This document shows positions 44,915-57,975 of a stretch of 64,000 nt of DNA, piece after piece. Position numbers and translations under genes: made by a program. The notes under the pieces are model-generated. The model was not told the DNA's origin. It worked only from the letters and a program-made list of their open reading frames with translations, and made no database searches. Source of the stretch: Aquatica leii (taxonomy: Eukaryota > Arthropoda > Insecta > Coleoptera > Lampyridae); NCBI GenBank assembly GCA_035610365.1, contig CM069432.1, positions 72,606,520 through 72,670,519 of the forward strand, written 5' to 3'. Positions within the stretch are counted from its first letter, which is position 1. Each line of letters starts with the position of its first letter.

Positions 44915-47105
44915 CCCAAGTAACAAGTATTTCTTAAATAAGGATAACACGTTATTGCTGTATTCGTCATAACTGATATTGGAGGTTTTTACTAAGAAAC
45001 GTTTAAAAACAATGTATCTCTACACTTTCTATTTGTAATACTGGTTTATTAGTATATTCTCAGATTATTCATTTATGTCTTATTGTTAGTGGTTAAATGA
45101 AATTATAATAAAATTTATGTAATCTATTAGGTCAATGATTTTATTATTATTACATTCGAAGGTTTTATTACCAAACTTCTTGCCGTAATTGCTGTTGTTA
45201 AAAGATAAATACTTCTTAAAATTTGCTCTTCAAGGAACAAATTTACAAAAAGAAATTATAAACTAAAAAGATTAGAACTCATGTCATTTGCCCTCGAAAC
45301 AATTAAATACTTTGCACGATTAATTATTGTTTAACTTATAATGCACAACTTATAATGAAAATCAATCAAAAAAAACTTCCGGTTTGTCTGTTTGGTATAT
45401 AGGGCTAGCACTTTAATTATTTTTTTTAATTGATGTTAAAATCATAGTGAAAAGTTATAGCAAAAAGTGTGCTTTTATAAATGTTTTATTTTGTATCTGT
45501 AGATATATGTCGCTGGTAGCAAAATGTACTGAAGGTAAACGTGTAAATTACACGCGAAAACTCTCTTATACAGCACGTGTGTACGCTGCTGGAATAAGTC
45601 ATCTTAATGAACCTGAATGTCACATTCATGCTTCAAAAGGGCCTTGCTTTAGTACACTTCAAAAATTTCTTTAAGAAAAACAAATACCCTTAAAAACAGA
45701 AAATTTTGAAAAGAGATCAAGCAAAAAAAACTAATAGTACAGGACCAGATATTTATTATGGCCCCAATATTATAAAACCCGACATAACTGAAACAGAATT
45801 AGAAAGTCGATCTAATGATTTGAACGGTTAAAACTGATTTAGGCAAAAAACTAATATGTATATGTACATACCTATTACAAGTACAATCTTTTGCGTGTAA
45901 AATACTAAATATTGTTTTATTAAATTAAGTTCAAGTATTTTTGTTTTTGTGCCGTAAAAGAAATTAAAATAAATGTATTGATGAAATATGTTCTACTTTT
46001 AGTTAATGGTGATCAAGTAATAATAGACAATATTTTTGATACTTTTAGAACATTTTATAGATTTATTTTAGTTGTGTAAATGACTGTCAATGACGTCACT
46101 AAAGTGTTTTAAATAGAGAAAACAGGTATAAATCTAAAGTACATACATTTTTTTTGTTTAACTAATTAACTTTTATTATCAATAATATTAAAATGACTAC
46201 CAAAATAGTCATAGTTAACCTACAGGCCATTTTAACACAAAGTTTATATAACTTCTACAGACGGAATTATGAATACTTTTTATTGATTCTTAAAAGTGCA
46301 GGTACATATTTTATTTACAAAATTTACCCTAAGGTAAAAAAATGCAATTGGCCAAAGAATATCTAGTAGGAAAAGTGTTGGAATCTACGAGGGGCGTGTC
46401 CCATTATCTTAATTCAGTTTCAATTACAATATAAAACACAATATCATACGAAATGTTACATTTTTGTATACCTAATTATGATATCTATAGAATGATGAAA
46501 CTTAAAGCAAACTTTTCAACTAATTTAGTATCAAAACTTAAGTTTCTGGAAACTGACGATTTTTAACCTATTTTTTATGAAAACGTCAACATTTTTTAAC
46601 AAAATCTTTTTGTCAAGTTGTAGATAGTGTTTACGTTTACTTCTGTGCCAAAATTGGTACAAATCAGTTGACCCGTTTTAGAGGTGTATTTGAACTCGTT
46701 TTCCGTTATAAGCTTATGGAAACAATTGAGTAGCATACAGCCTTAAGGGATATAATTACGATAAAGTTTAACGCAAATCTTAAAATTTCAAATCATTATC
46801 AAATTTCGCTTTTACTTAATAATATTTTTAGTGCGCATACAATATTTCAACGCAGTCGGGATTAACAACGCGCTAATAACAAGTAATCTGAATGTAGCGT
46901 CGTGTAGAAGGGCGTTACCTCAAGCGTTTCAAAATAAATATTCTAACACAAAGATTAAGAATGTTTACGTATGGTTATTAAAAATAATTTCAGAAAAATT
47001 ACATTTGATAATAATCGCGGGAAAAAATAGCTCAATGCAAAACAGTTTTGTCAACATTGGCTCAAAGTCTAGCTGATTAATAGCTTATGCGCATTGCTAC
47101 TTGGG
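44915..47105. mobile_element. Possible element bounded by CCCAAGTARCAA ends (unproven)
   Basis: CCCAAGTAACAAG at 44915 and inverted CCCAAGTAGCAATG at 47092-47105 face each other 2.2 kb apart. The flanks do not give a target duplication, so these may be ends of two different elements. Inside, the forward frames 45447-45674 and 46831-47076 are not recognised. A forward scrap near 45720-45830 (STGPDIYYGPNIIKPDITET) looks peptide-like. Confidence 0.3.
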
Positions 47106-47774
47106 AAAACAAAATCTGTTAAAACTATTTGAAATTATATTAGTTGGTGATAATAACAATGTTTTTTTGTACTACAGAACGTTGTTTATTTTAACCAATA
47201 CAAATAAATTTATAACAGCAAGTATTTTAAAAATAAATCATATTAAAGTGTTAGACAAAATCTTTAATACAAAGCACGGAACAATAAACTTTCTCAACAG
47301 GTATAAATAATTCAAAACAGTTTGTTAAATTTATTTTAAGAATTTTACATATTGAAAAGTATTATTTTTTTTTGGTTTTGTAAATATCCATCGCTATATT
47401 TTTTTTTACTATTTAAATATTGTTTGGTATTTAATATAACTTTTTGTAGTAAAATACTAGGAAATTATAAAATAACCTTTAGTTTATATACATGAATGCA
47501 TCAAATTGCCCTAAAAAGTTTGCCATTTTGGATATGTTGAAACAAAAACCAACAAAAAAACATTTTTTTTACCAAAACTAAATTTTAATTATAATTCTGT
47601 CGTTTAAAAATTGACTATATTTTATATAAAAAAAAATATTGGTTTTTTTGTAACTAAGTCGTTTTTATTTAACAGAAACAATTACTAATATATATCTTTA
47701 CTTGTAGATTCTATTAAATAAAAAATACTTTATTGTATATTTGTGTTTTTCTAGATGACGTAAATAGTAGAAAA

Positions 47775-48178
47775 TATGCAGTAATGCTATGAAACTTTGA
47801 CGAGAGTAACGTACATTATTTTTGGTTTTGTCTTTTGTTAAATTACATTCATTTTTGACAAAATCAAAAAAATCACAAAAAATATAATGTTGGTAGTACA
47901 TTTATTACTAAATCGTTTAAATTTGACATTAACTTCAACATCGCATTTTTTTTCAATTTAACTAAATTTTTTAAATGGCTTTTGTACCTGTCGCATACTT
48001 TTTCTAATATGATAATTGACTTTAAACACTTAATTTTATGTAAATTTTTAGATTTGGAGTTGCCCTTTTTTTGCCCATTACGTAAATACACTAACGAACG
48101 AATATTAACGTTTGCGATGTTGGCAGCAAGCTTTTGTTTATAATTTACTAATTTGGCTATTTTGCGGTAAGTAATCAT
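47775..48178 (-). repeat. Dispersed repeat copy B, with a 101-codon frame at 48178-47873
   Basis: It is homologous to 20560-20830 (copy A). The minus-strand frame begins at an ATG at 48178. It is strongly basic, rich in K, N and I, and contains NGQKKGNSKSKNLHKIKC and LVINVLPTLYFL. The shared reading with copy A suggests a decayed transposon protein rather than chance, but I do not recognise it. Confidence 0.45.
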
Positions 48179-48179
48179 T

Positions 48180-51100
48180 GAGTCTTGTTGGCGGTTTAAT
48201 TGAAAATAGACAAAGTTATCAGATTACATAGAAAGAAAAAATATTTACTGTAGTCTCACTAAAAAACTAATTGAGCGTTTATTTTTTCTAAATCAGGATA
48301 ATTTTAATAAAACAATTAAAATACAACAAAATATTAATTAAATAAAATAATTTGTGTAACTATTTGTTATATTTAATTTTTTATTAGAAAACATATACGG
48401 AATGTATTTAGAAAATATTAAAATTATCTAAACAACTACAACTTTATTATTTTTGTAAATTTTTAAATTAATGCTGTACGTACTTGTAACAATAACAATA
48501 TTCCACTGTGTTTATTATTTTATGCAACTTAAGATTCTTTAACTGTTACATTTCAAACCAACAAAGTTTTATATCTCATCTGAAAAAAAGCACTTTGGTT
48601 TTTATGCGTATATCTGTTTGCGACAGCAATAGTAAATTTAGGAAAAACTCTTTCTTTATGTTAGATTTGAAAACCGATATTGAATAAATGTGCTAATAAA
48701 ACTCTTTGATACTAGTTTATCCGATATAACAAATTAATGGAATTTTCACTTTTTTATAGTTTCTAACGTAAACTTTAGCAAAAATCTAAATGTTTCTAAA
48801 ATTTTATACTATGTTGACAAAACTTACATTACATTTATATAAATTTTATATTTTATTTTATGTGTACTATGCTAATTTAAAAAAAATGCGTGCTTTAGTT
48901 AACTTATTATTATAATCTAAATTCCTTAAAATATCGAAAATAAAATTGTATTTTTAAATTATTTGGTACAAGTAATAGAACATTTTGGAACCAAAACAAA
49001 TATTTTGTATAAAAAAGTAAGTATTTTATTTACACTATATAGAAAATATTAAAGTCGTTTAAAAAAAAGATTTAGTACTAAGTGTTCATTTGCAGGTTTA
49101 GTTCTTCTAAGAACTGATATTTTGATGAACTCAATAAAACACAAAAGAAAAAAACTGTTTACAAACGTGATTAGTGTAGGTGACCGTAATTCGTTCTGTT
49201 TTAGATTTCTTGCCTAAGCTTAATTTGTGAAGAGCGTGAAGTATTAAAATGTGACCTGACGTTTTACGTATCGTAATTTTGAATTTAAAAAAAAGTTAAA
49301 ATGCAATAGTTTTCAAACTAATAATGAAAACATAGTTAGTAAATGTAATAAATAGTTGAAAACGTACAGGTAATCAAATATGTTTCCAAGTAGTGTTATA
49401 CTAAATTTGTTTAAATTACGTGGTAAACGTCTTTTTGCTTTATGGTACGATTTTTTTTTCATTGATTAATAGCCCTTATAATTATGTTGAATTATTCTTA
49501 CTCGTTTTGTTTTTATAAAACAAATAACTAATATTTACTTTATAAACGTTTTCAAAAACGTTACTCAAGTTTGTTTGTGTTAGTTATAGTATGACGTCAT
49601 GTAGCAATCGATTACAACTATGTCATGTCTGTATCTTTCTTTTCTATTTTTTTTAAATCTTAACATTTCATTTATTGAAATGTGTATTTAGAACTTACAA
49701 TTTACACTTACACTAAATTAAACAGTTCTTTTTTTAATATTGTATCTAAATTGTGATAAGAGAGCTTGCATTGTCTATTACACACATTATTAGTACAGAT
49801 GGTTTTGTTAAGTTACTTAACAATTAGTATTCAAACCAATACAAGAATATGTCTTAATTTATTTTGCCATGATAATTCATATCTTTCGTTTTTGACGATA
49901 AAGGTATAGTTTTGCATCAGGTCTGACTCCATGGTTACAACCAGCATACATATATTACACTCGACTAATTAGAATCTTTTTTACATTTTTTACGTTGGGA
50001 TCTTGCTATGATTAACCAACGGTGTCTTTTTAAGATATCTAAATTTCGTCAAAAAAAAAACAAACTGAAATAACTTTGTTTTTCAAGGGCATGTATTTTT
50101 TTAAAAAGTTTAGTGCAATATGTGATAATTCAACACTGTAACATAAATTAATTAAATTAAAATTTAAAAGCTTAAGCTCATATTGTGTAACTATGATAAC
50201 AAAACGCATTACAATACATATTTATAAACACATACGCAGTTTATGTTCTAATTCAAAATACTGCAGAGAAAATAACAATCTGTTTAAATTATTTTTCTAA
50301 GTATTTAAGCATTGTAATACATGAAATAATTTGCAAAAAAAGATGAAAACGAATAGTTCTAAAAAAATAACTTTTTTTTAAGTTGCATAAAGTATTAAGT
50401 ATGACGTATTACTATTGGTATTGTGAATAGACCATACCAGATTAATTTAATTTTTTTATATAGTTGTATAAACTTTTATTTTATATTTATGTACCAAAAT
50501 ATGATTAACGCGTAATACAACACATTGTATGTTTATTAACGGTTAGTCAACGTTGTGCATTTCTTACGACTAGTTTTATTGCGGTACGAGTCAAAGTTGT
50601 TTCCGTATAGATGAATGTCATTATTTAGAAGGCTTGTACTAATATTTTACAATTATAAAACTTAATAACTGTCGCATTACTTTCAAAGGTACATATAAAG
50701 TAAAAAAATTATGTTTGTAAATTAAATTTAGGTTATGTAAAATGTATTTAACAATTGAAAACACTGCAAATAGAAAAACTAAGTTCAAGATAATTAGAAT
50801 AAATCAAAGCCTTTATTTCGCAATTTTTCTACTAGGTTTAATACCGTGCAAAGTTTTCTTTTGATGCAGGACAACGGTAACAGTAATGCAGTAATAAAAT
50901 AACATTTTTATAATATGGTTCTATAAATTTTTTAGTGATTGTTTACGAACTTTGCAATAAGCAAACAGTTACTAGATACCTAGATACAAAAATGTTTTTT
51001 TTTTAAACATGTTTGATATGTGTATGTGTATTTATGTGTACTTTTATTTTGAATTACATTATAATCTTATAAAAACAATCAATTTTCACATTATCGCTAT

Positions 51101-52660
51101 TGTTATTTTAAATATTTTGGTTAATTCTGTAGCTTATAATTAATGAAACTGTACTTTTTTTAAAATAATCATAAACATTATATATTGTATACATACTAAC
51201 ATTATAATAAGTAACTCAAGATAAATATTACAGAAAAAATTAGTTTTTTGAATATTTACAAATTTATCTTATTAACTTTAGGTCACATGCATACCTTGTT
51301 CTGTTGCAACTTAAAAAAAAAGTTTACATACGAACATTGTAATTGTCGAAAAAACTTGTAACCAATTTAGGATTCAGCATGAATATATTTTTTTTCCTTT
51401 ACTGGATACAAACTGATCCGACTCATTTATATTAAGTTTTATTAGAAATTGTTGTATTTAAAAAAATTCAAGGAGTAAATGATTTGACCCTTCATATAAA
51501 TAGTATTTAGGATATTAACGTACAGCATGAGAATCTTGTAAACGGAAAAAGATGCAGAATAACTTAAATTAGAGAAAAGTCGTGTTGTTCCATGTATGTT
51601 CACATGTTGGTTGCAAAAATTCATTATTGTTTATCGTTTTCAAAATTTTCCAAAAAATAAAATTCTTTGAATTATTGATTTTTCTATTTTTTTTTAAAAG
51701 ATAAAAAAACTAACAACACTTTGTTATTGCCACTTTTTAACTAACTAAAGTTTTCAAATTTTTTATACGATGTTTCATCACCGAGAAACCATTGGCTTAA
51801 TTTTTTATATAGCTACAAAAAAAGAAACAACTTGTTCTTGAGAAAACTGTTTATTAAAAATGTAAGAATATATCACACATTATGGTTCTTAGTTCTAAAA
51901 TCAAAAATAGAGAAAACATGTTTAAGGTAGTAAGTAAATTTTTGTAAAATAAACTGGGTTGTAGATCTAGCTACCCCAGTCAGAGTCTTAATTAGTATTA
52001 ATATTTTTGAATTTTTAAGAGCGGATAGTAGGACATTATTTGCTTTTTCTTTTTTAGATTGTTTTTTACGAGACCAAACAAGTTTTAAATAAACCAAATG
52101 TTTTTAAATTAGATATCAAACGTCTAAAAATAGATTTTTCAGGTTTTTTTCTTCAGGATAATTATCAGAATACATCTTTTTAGCATCTATACAATTTTGT
52201 TTGTTAAATTTTTCCTTTCCATCGTAACACTTACAGATAATGTAAACCAAAACACAAAACAATAAACTAACGATTAAGTGATATTAATAATAAGAAAGCT
52301 TAACATACTTCAAATTCTTATAACGACAACAAAAACAACTCCAAAATTTTATACAACGTTTTCAACAATAATGTGGTAGATCAAATAGAAATATTGCAAT
52401 TACTGAATTATGAATCAGTAGTATGTTTTAATTACCAACACAAATTTTTAAATTAATTATTAATTTTTTTCGGTAAACGTTCTTTTTCTGAAAAATTTGT
52501 TAGTTTATGACTTCAATAAACAATTAAATGTAGTAGAAAAAGTAGAGTGTTTAATACGTAAGAAATGTGCTTTGCCACCTAGTATCAATAAACTTCAATA
52601 CTCGTTGGCAATGACTACCATTCTATACTCGTTATACAATATATTAATTTTTGATTTGCA
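48180..52660. other. AT-rich DNA, nothing recognised
   Basis: No coding relic, long inverted repeat or tandem array could be supported. Short frames at 51442-51624 and 51873-52097 (minus) and 52497-52733 (plus) show no known motif. Confidence 0.4.
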
Positions 52661-52662
52661 TA

Positions 52663-54133
52663 CACGGAGAGAAAAGTTTACTGTAATGAAGCAAAAACAG
52701 CTATATTTCATGCAAATAGGCTGTTGGTTTTGAGTCAAGCCGATGTACGCTTAAATAAAGCTTTCATTTTATTACAACAAATATTTTGAAAAAGAATTGT
52801 ATAGATTTTATAATATGTATATCAATTTAAGAAAACATCGTTTTCTTTTATCAATCAAAAGTTGCTTAATGTGATCGTAGAGAAGAACCATAGTTATGAC
52901 AAGTACTGCTTTTTCTTATCTCTATTGATTGTTGCGTTTTATCATAAATAGGTTTAATAGTAATAACACTTCGTATTAATTTAAGCACGCAGTGTCATAA
53001 TGTTTGCTTTTGTGCAGCTTCAGGGTATGAATGATTTCAGTAAATATACACATAGTTTAAACGTATTTATTTGCTAAATTCAAAATAAATGTGTTACATT
53101 TTTATCATCACTACAGTTTATGGTTTAATCCTAGATTACATTAAAATTTATAATTATTGGTAATATTACCGATTCAAATAATACTGTCCTTGACACCAAT
53201 ATGTACACGCATCAGCATTAATAGTATGTTACACTTAGAATATTAGTCGAATCTACACCATCCGAGTTAAATAATTTTCTTGTAACTTTTGGAAAGTTAT
53301 TTTTTTCTGTCAAAGGGTTCTCCAACTACTAAACTTAACAATCAACCCAAATTCACCTTCGTTCAATATGTCCAAATCATTTTCCGTTAGGCACACAAGG
53401 GATGTAACATCAATTTCTTGTTCTAAAAGAAAAGCAAATGCACGATCATTTCATTTCATTGCAAAAAACTAAGTCATACATGCCAAAAAATGTGCAAGCT
53501 TTGCGACATAATTCTAACATAACGACAGTGAATAATATTCAAAATCAGATTCAATACTTACTTGTAAGTTTCTGATAGTTTCCAATCGTTCACTAATTGA
53601 TGTAGTGAGTTATAGATTATATGCTGCAAGCAACTTGTTATAAAATGATGGATCCATGTCGTATAGTTCCAAACAAAAAACTGTCGGAGTCACGGTACAC
53701 GTTAATTTATCTTTGCCACAGCTTTAGTAAAAAGTTTAGCACATATTGCAAACCTTAACGTAAATTAAATTGCTGATACCTTATTTTAGACCAGCGCGGA
53801 ACAAATAGTGATAACATAAATGCTTACTTGAAATGCCTACTTGTGGTTTCGTAGTAATTGATTACGTACTTTAATCGCTGATATGATTTCTTATAATAAT
53901 TAGTTGAATTTGATCAATTTGTAGTCTTAATTTTAACAAAAACTTTTTACTTGTATCATTATAATTATGAATGATTTAATAAAAACATGTTTGGATTGCA
54001 ATAAGAAATTTAATTTAAGTTTTAGAACATGTAGGTTTAATTTTATATGAATGTGAATCAATTTTAGAAAAAAAGCAAATGCTTTAAATATGAGATTGTA
54101 GTGATTAAATTCAGCATAATATTTCTCTCCGTG
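52663..54133. mobile_element. 1.47-kb TA-flanked element with CACGGAGAGAAA inverted ends
   Basis: CACGGAGAGAAA at 52663-52674 is inverted at 54122-54133. TA lies on each outer side (52661-52662 and 54134-54135), the target duplication of Tc1/mariner-type elements. The interior has no intact frame. On the minus strand near 53448-53325 it reads FLLEQEIDVTSLVCLTENDL then DILNEGEFG, which resembles a SAM domain (E-x-E-I-D-G ... L-L-x-L-T-E-x-D-L) but is short and decayed. Confidence 0.65.
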
Positions 54134-54309
54134 TATATAGACAATGACTACAATGCAACTGTTTTTTTGAAAAGTTAGTAGTAAGTGCTAGCTGTAAGAT
54201 TAATTTTATTCAATCAACAGAATAATAAAGCAAATATCAAATATTTTCAAGTTTAATAATAAAAGGGTACTGATCACTGTTGTCAACTATAAGATATCAA
54301 AAATTTCTG

Positions 54310-54310
<1 letters not shown>

Positions 54311-54350
<40 letters not shown>
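54311..54350. repeat. (TA)20 microsatellite
   Basis: Uninterrupted TA dinucleotide tract. It abuts TCCGTCTATC, the edge of the GGCGTCC repeat. Confidence 0.95.
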
Positions 54351-54356
<6 letters not shown>

Positions 54357-54520
54357 TATCAACGTGGCGTCCAGCCACTACAAAATCATCATCAATTTGG
54401 CGTCCATGGTAAATTGGCGTCCGTATATGGACGCCACTTTGGATTCCCTTATAAAAGTGTTGCGGTAGACCCCTACTACCTACAGACAAAGATTTGGAGG
54501 ACGCCAAAAAACGTAAACGT
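54351..54520 (+). repeat. GGCGTCC-rich dispersed repeat, copy 1
   Basis: Begins TCCGTCTATCAACGTGGCG directly at the TA tract and holds repeated GGCGTCC/GGACGCC words (54371, 54402, 54416, 54430, 54499). It aligns in the same direction with 63720-63950: CGTATATGGACGCCA with TTATAAAAG here, CGTATATTGGACGCCA with TTATAAAAG there, and GGACGCCAAAAAAC near the end of both. No protein is encoded. Confidence 0.7.
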
Positions 54521-54539
54521 GTCAGAAAATTGAATAATT

Positions 54540-55640
54540 TAGTTCAAAAAATTTTCACTACGAGCGCTACTGTCACCATACATAATTGTATATTGTACGA
54601 ATATATTTTTTTAAATACCTTTCCGTATCAATATGGCGACCTCGATGTGGCAACGTAGCAGGATGCCATGTTGATATAAAATTGAATATGTATAATTAAA
54701 TATTACGTTATAGACGCCAGGGCCAGATTAATAATTAGGTCATATGCATTATTCCAGTTTATCTTTCTAGTTTATAACAAACATTAATGTAGTTTTTACA
54801 AGTAATTACCAAGACTTAAACTACAGTAAAACGTCCGAAACGACGAAGCCTTTCAAAATCAAAGTCAATATTACATATGCTAATTAACTCTAAGTGGTTC
54901 TTGATTATAATTAATATAAAGGGTTAATTCTAATTTCTCATACAATTTTAAACATTCTGTAACAAAAAAAAAGAACATATAGGTGTACTTTTTATACATG
55001 ACCAAGAAAATGTATTAAAAGAACCTGTTTGCAACTTATGCATATAGCTGCTTTGCGTAATTTTATCATATTATACTTTAATTTTATCGGTGATATGATT
55101 AATTACGTAATTATACTTTTTTATTTTTGTTGTACTAGCGTTTCTTCTAAAGTAATTAAAATGCCTTGTTTTATATAAGAAGTAACATTGTCAAGTGTTA
55201 ACAAATTTTTAACTTCTACAAATTCTTTAAAACTACTGTATACACTACTTGGTATAAAAGAATTGGGAAATAGTGTCACATTGCGACTCTCATATTGAAT
55301 TGATTAGGAATGTATAATTACTTTATGTTGTATTTTACGTTTTTCTTTTTGAGTTAGCTATCGAATAACCGAGAAAAACGTGTATTTAGTTGTACAAAAT
55401 ACGTTTCCGACCATCGTAAGATCGTCGGAATACGCATTCTGTTCACTTGCGGTTCGGTAGACGGTGCAAGTGAAACGCTGTTTGACCACATGTTTTTGTC
55501 AAAAATGTATTTAAATAAAAAAATGCATATATATAGTACACGATATAGATGTAGTGTTTTTTACTAAAAAAAAATTAATTACGATTTCTTAATCAAAAGT
55601 CACAATTTGTTTTAATTTTTTTATATGAACATTATTATTA
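54540..55640. other. Intergenic DNA with two adjacent small hairpins at 55402-55474
   Basis: CGTTTCCGAC/GTCGGAATACG (55402-55434) and TTCACTTGC/GCAAGTGAA (55442-55474) form two neighbouring short stems in a GC-richer patch. A fragment near 54630-54700 (ATGGCGACC, GGATGCCATG) loosely echoes the GGCGTCC repeat. Nothing else is recognised. Confidence 0.45.
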
Positions 55641-55651
55641 CTAAGTTATAA

Positions 55652-55740
55652 GCGCCTTTACAGTACAGATGTGTCAATGTTGCTAATGTTGCTAATGTTG
55701 CGCCTTTACAGTACAGATGTGTCAATGTTGCTAATATTTT
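55652..55740. repeat. 48-bp tandem duplication
   Basis: GCGCCTTTACAGTACAGATG and the following bases recur at 55700. An inner 9-base unit, TGTTGCTAA, is itself repeated. Confidence 0.85.
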
Positions 55741-57298
55741 GTCAAATTTCTGTAAAAAGCTTTGTCTAAGCGTGAAATAAAAGAATTAACTTAAAAAATC
55801 AACCAAAATCTAATTAAGAATTTTTAAAAGTTAATAATCAAGGCACATAGAATTAATAAAATTATAAGGAAACTAAGTCTGCTTAAGATTTAAGTTGAAA
55901 TGCAAAACATACTTGAAAAAACGCACATGTAACAAAGATAATTAAATCATACATTAGCGATATCGTAGTTCAAGGTAGTGCAGAGTAACCGTTAATATTA
56001 ATCGGTACGATACGACCACGCATATTTTTTAGTTGTCAGAGTTGTGGTTTGCTGATTTAGTTAAACTATATTTTATTCTTACGTAATCTTATGTCTGTCG
56101 ATTAGTTCAGAATAATTTCTTTGCGTTTTTTGAGAATTTTTCGGAAGTATAAAAAATTTTTGAATTATAATATATTTCTAATTTTAATAACTATTTCGGA
56201 GAATACTATTTTAAATATTGTTAAACAATAAAATACTTTTTTAGTTTAATAAATATCCTATATCTTTACATAATACATCTGTATTATTAAAACTACTGAT
56301 GTAGATATAACTAGTAAACTTCGTTTGTTTGTAGTTATCACGGAGAGTACAAAAAATCAGGAAAAAACAAATTTACACCTATACAACTATAATTTTTAAC
56401 GTTGCCCAGAATTTTTTTTTACCTACTAAAAACAATATCAAATTTAAAAGTAACAAGTAACAAATTCAACATTTTACAATTAATTGAAACATAGGTTTAA
56501 TTAGTTTATTTAGTATTTACTAAATTCAGTGGGTTGCTATCATAACGTCAATACGGCGGATAAAATCAATAAAGGATTTAAAAATAAACAATTTTTATCA
56601 TTGTAATATATAAAATCTGCAAAGTAATAGTTTTCGAAAAAATGAAACAACAATTTATTTAAAGATGCGGCTTGCGATTAGACTATTTCTGAATCATCAA
56701 GTTTAGTTCTAGTTTCTCTTTGTGAGCCAAAATAATAATTTTTGAATATGTTCTTCCATTTTAGTCTTGTGGTAGGAGACACAGATGACCACAATTTGGT
56801 TGAGATTTTTTGTAAACAACGTTGGCTATTGTGCACTTCATCACAGCAACAAACAAAAGTACCCAATTTTTTAGAAAAAGTAATTATAAAACAATTAAAA
56901 TGGTAAAACTAGAAAAGTCTATCATTGCCATTAAGATATTTTGTGAACTATGAAAGTAATTATTGTATATTAAACTCTTTTATAAAGAAAAATAAATAGC
57001 ATGACTCTAAAGTTGTGTTACGAGATGGTTACGCAATATATATTCCTTTGTTATTGAATTGTAATTTGACCATAAATGTTTTTTTCCTTCTTTAAAATCA
57101 ATTAGCTAAGTTTGATTGCAGAAACCTATAAACATGTCTTCTTCAAATGCTCATTTAATAAAGGTACTCAGAAACATTATTATTAACTATTTAGCTTTAC
57201 CAATCTGAGATATATTATATAAATAAATCGTAGTAGAATCCAGATTTCCACGAGTTGCATTCATTTTACAGTTTTTTACTGAGCCTTTTTTACACGTT
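55741..57298. other. AT-rich DNA, one unrecognised 62-codon frame
   Basis: A minus-strand frame at 56866-56678 contains QRCLQKISTKLWSSVSPTTR and FKNYYFGSQRETRTKL. Its composition is less biased than neighbouring chance frames, so it may be a transposon scrap, but I do not recognise it. Nothing else is supported. Confidence 0.35.
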
Positions 57299-57362
57299 GC
57301 AGTGTACATCTTTAGAGCCTGGAATAAACTGGTTATTCCAGGCTCTAAAGATGTTCACTGCG
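57299..57362. repeat. Compact hairpin with 28-bp arms
   Basis: GCAGTGTACATCTTTAGAGC and CTGGAATA pair with 57335-57362 around an 8-base loop, with one mismatch (T/A versus G/T side). Weak pairing CACGTTGC/GCGGCAAACGTG extends it. It could be a small MITE or a microRNA-like precursor; the loop is short for a typical insect pre-miRNA. Confidence 0.75.
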
Positions 57363-57507
57363 GCAAACGTGATTTATCCAGAATGAAAAATTGTAATAAA
57401 AATAAATTAGTACTACAGTAGTATCTTAACCGTGCAAAAGTAACAAATACATTCTGTTAAAACAATGAAAAATACAAATACAAAACTAAAAAAAGTATGT
57501 TTTCTTC

Positions 57508-57970
57508 CCAAGTAGCATCCAAGATAATTCATGTCAGTTGAGTTTATTGATTATTACGTATTTAACACTTTATATGAAACTTACGGGTAATTATAACTTT
57601 ATTCTATTAATTTATAGTGAAAATTAGGTGCATTCATCCTTTTTTAACCACTTTGTAGTTCTGCAGCTTTGTGATAAAAAGTAAGGTTTTATCAACGTTA
57701 TTTTTACTAAGTAAAATCTCTTTCAGGTTTCTTTAACTTTAAAGTGGAAAATTGAAGTGGCGGCCACTAAATCGAATCACCAAAATCATACCTTAAAGTA
57801 ACAACCACTTTGAAGTAGAAGTGAACTTAAAATATACTTAAAAAGCAGTTTAACTTTAGAATGGTAGGTTGTCGTTGTAACGTTAGAGCCACTTTCATAC
57901 ATGATTTTCACAAGACATTTTAGATTAAAGCCACCAGATAGTGACATAATTCATATAACGTCGGTATTCA
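57508..57970. mobile_element. MITE-like left end CCCAAGTAGCATCC with CCACTTTAAAGT-type internal motifs
   Basis: The end at 57509 resembles those near 25117, 44915 and 47105. The following 450 bp repeat a CCACTTT / AAAGTGG word in both orientations (57648, 57741, 57807, 57889). No matching right end was found before the next MITE, so it is probably truncated. Confidence 0.45.
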
Positions 57971-57975
57971 TTATT

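Noticed and set aside
44915..47105. A single confirmed transposon between the two CCCAAGTARCAA ends
   Set aside because: Flanking bases give no target duplication and the two ends belong to slightly different subtypes; kept only as a low-confidence entry.
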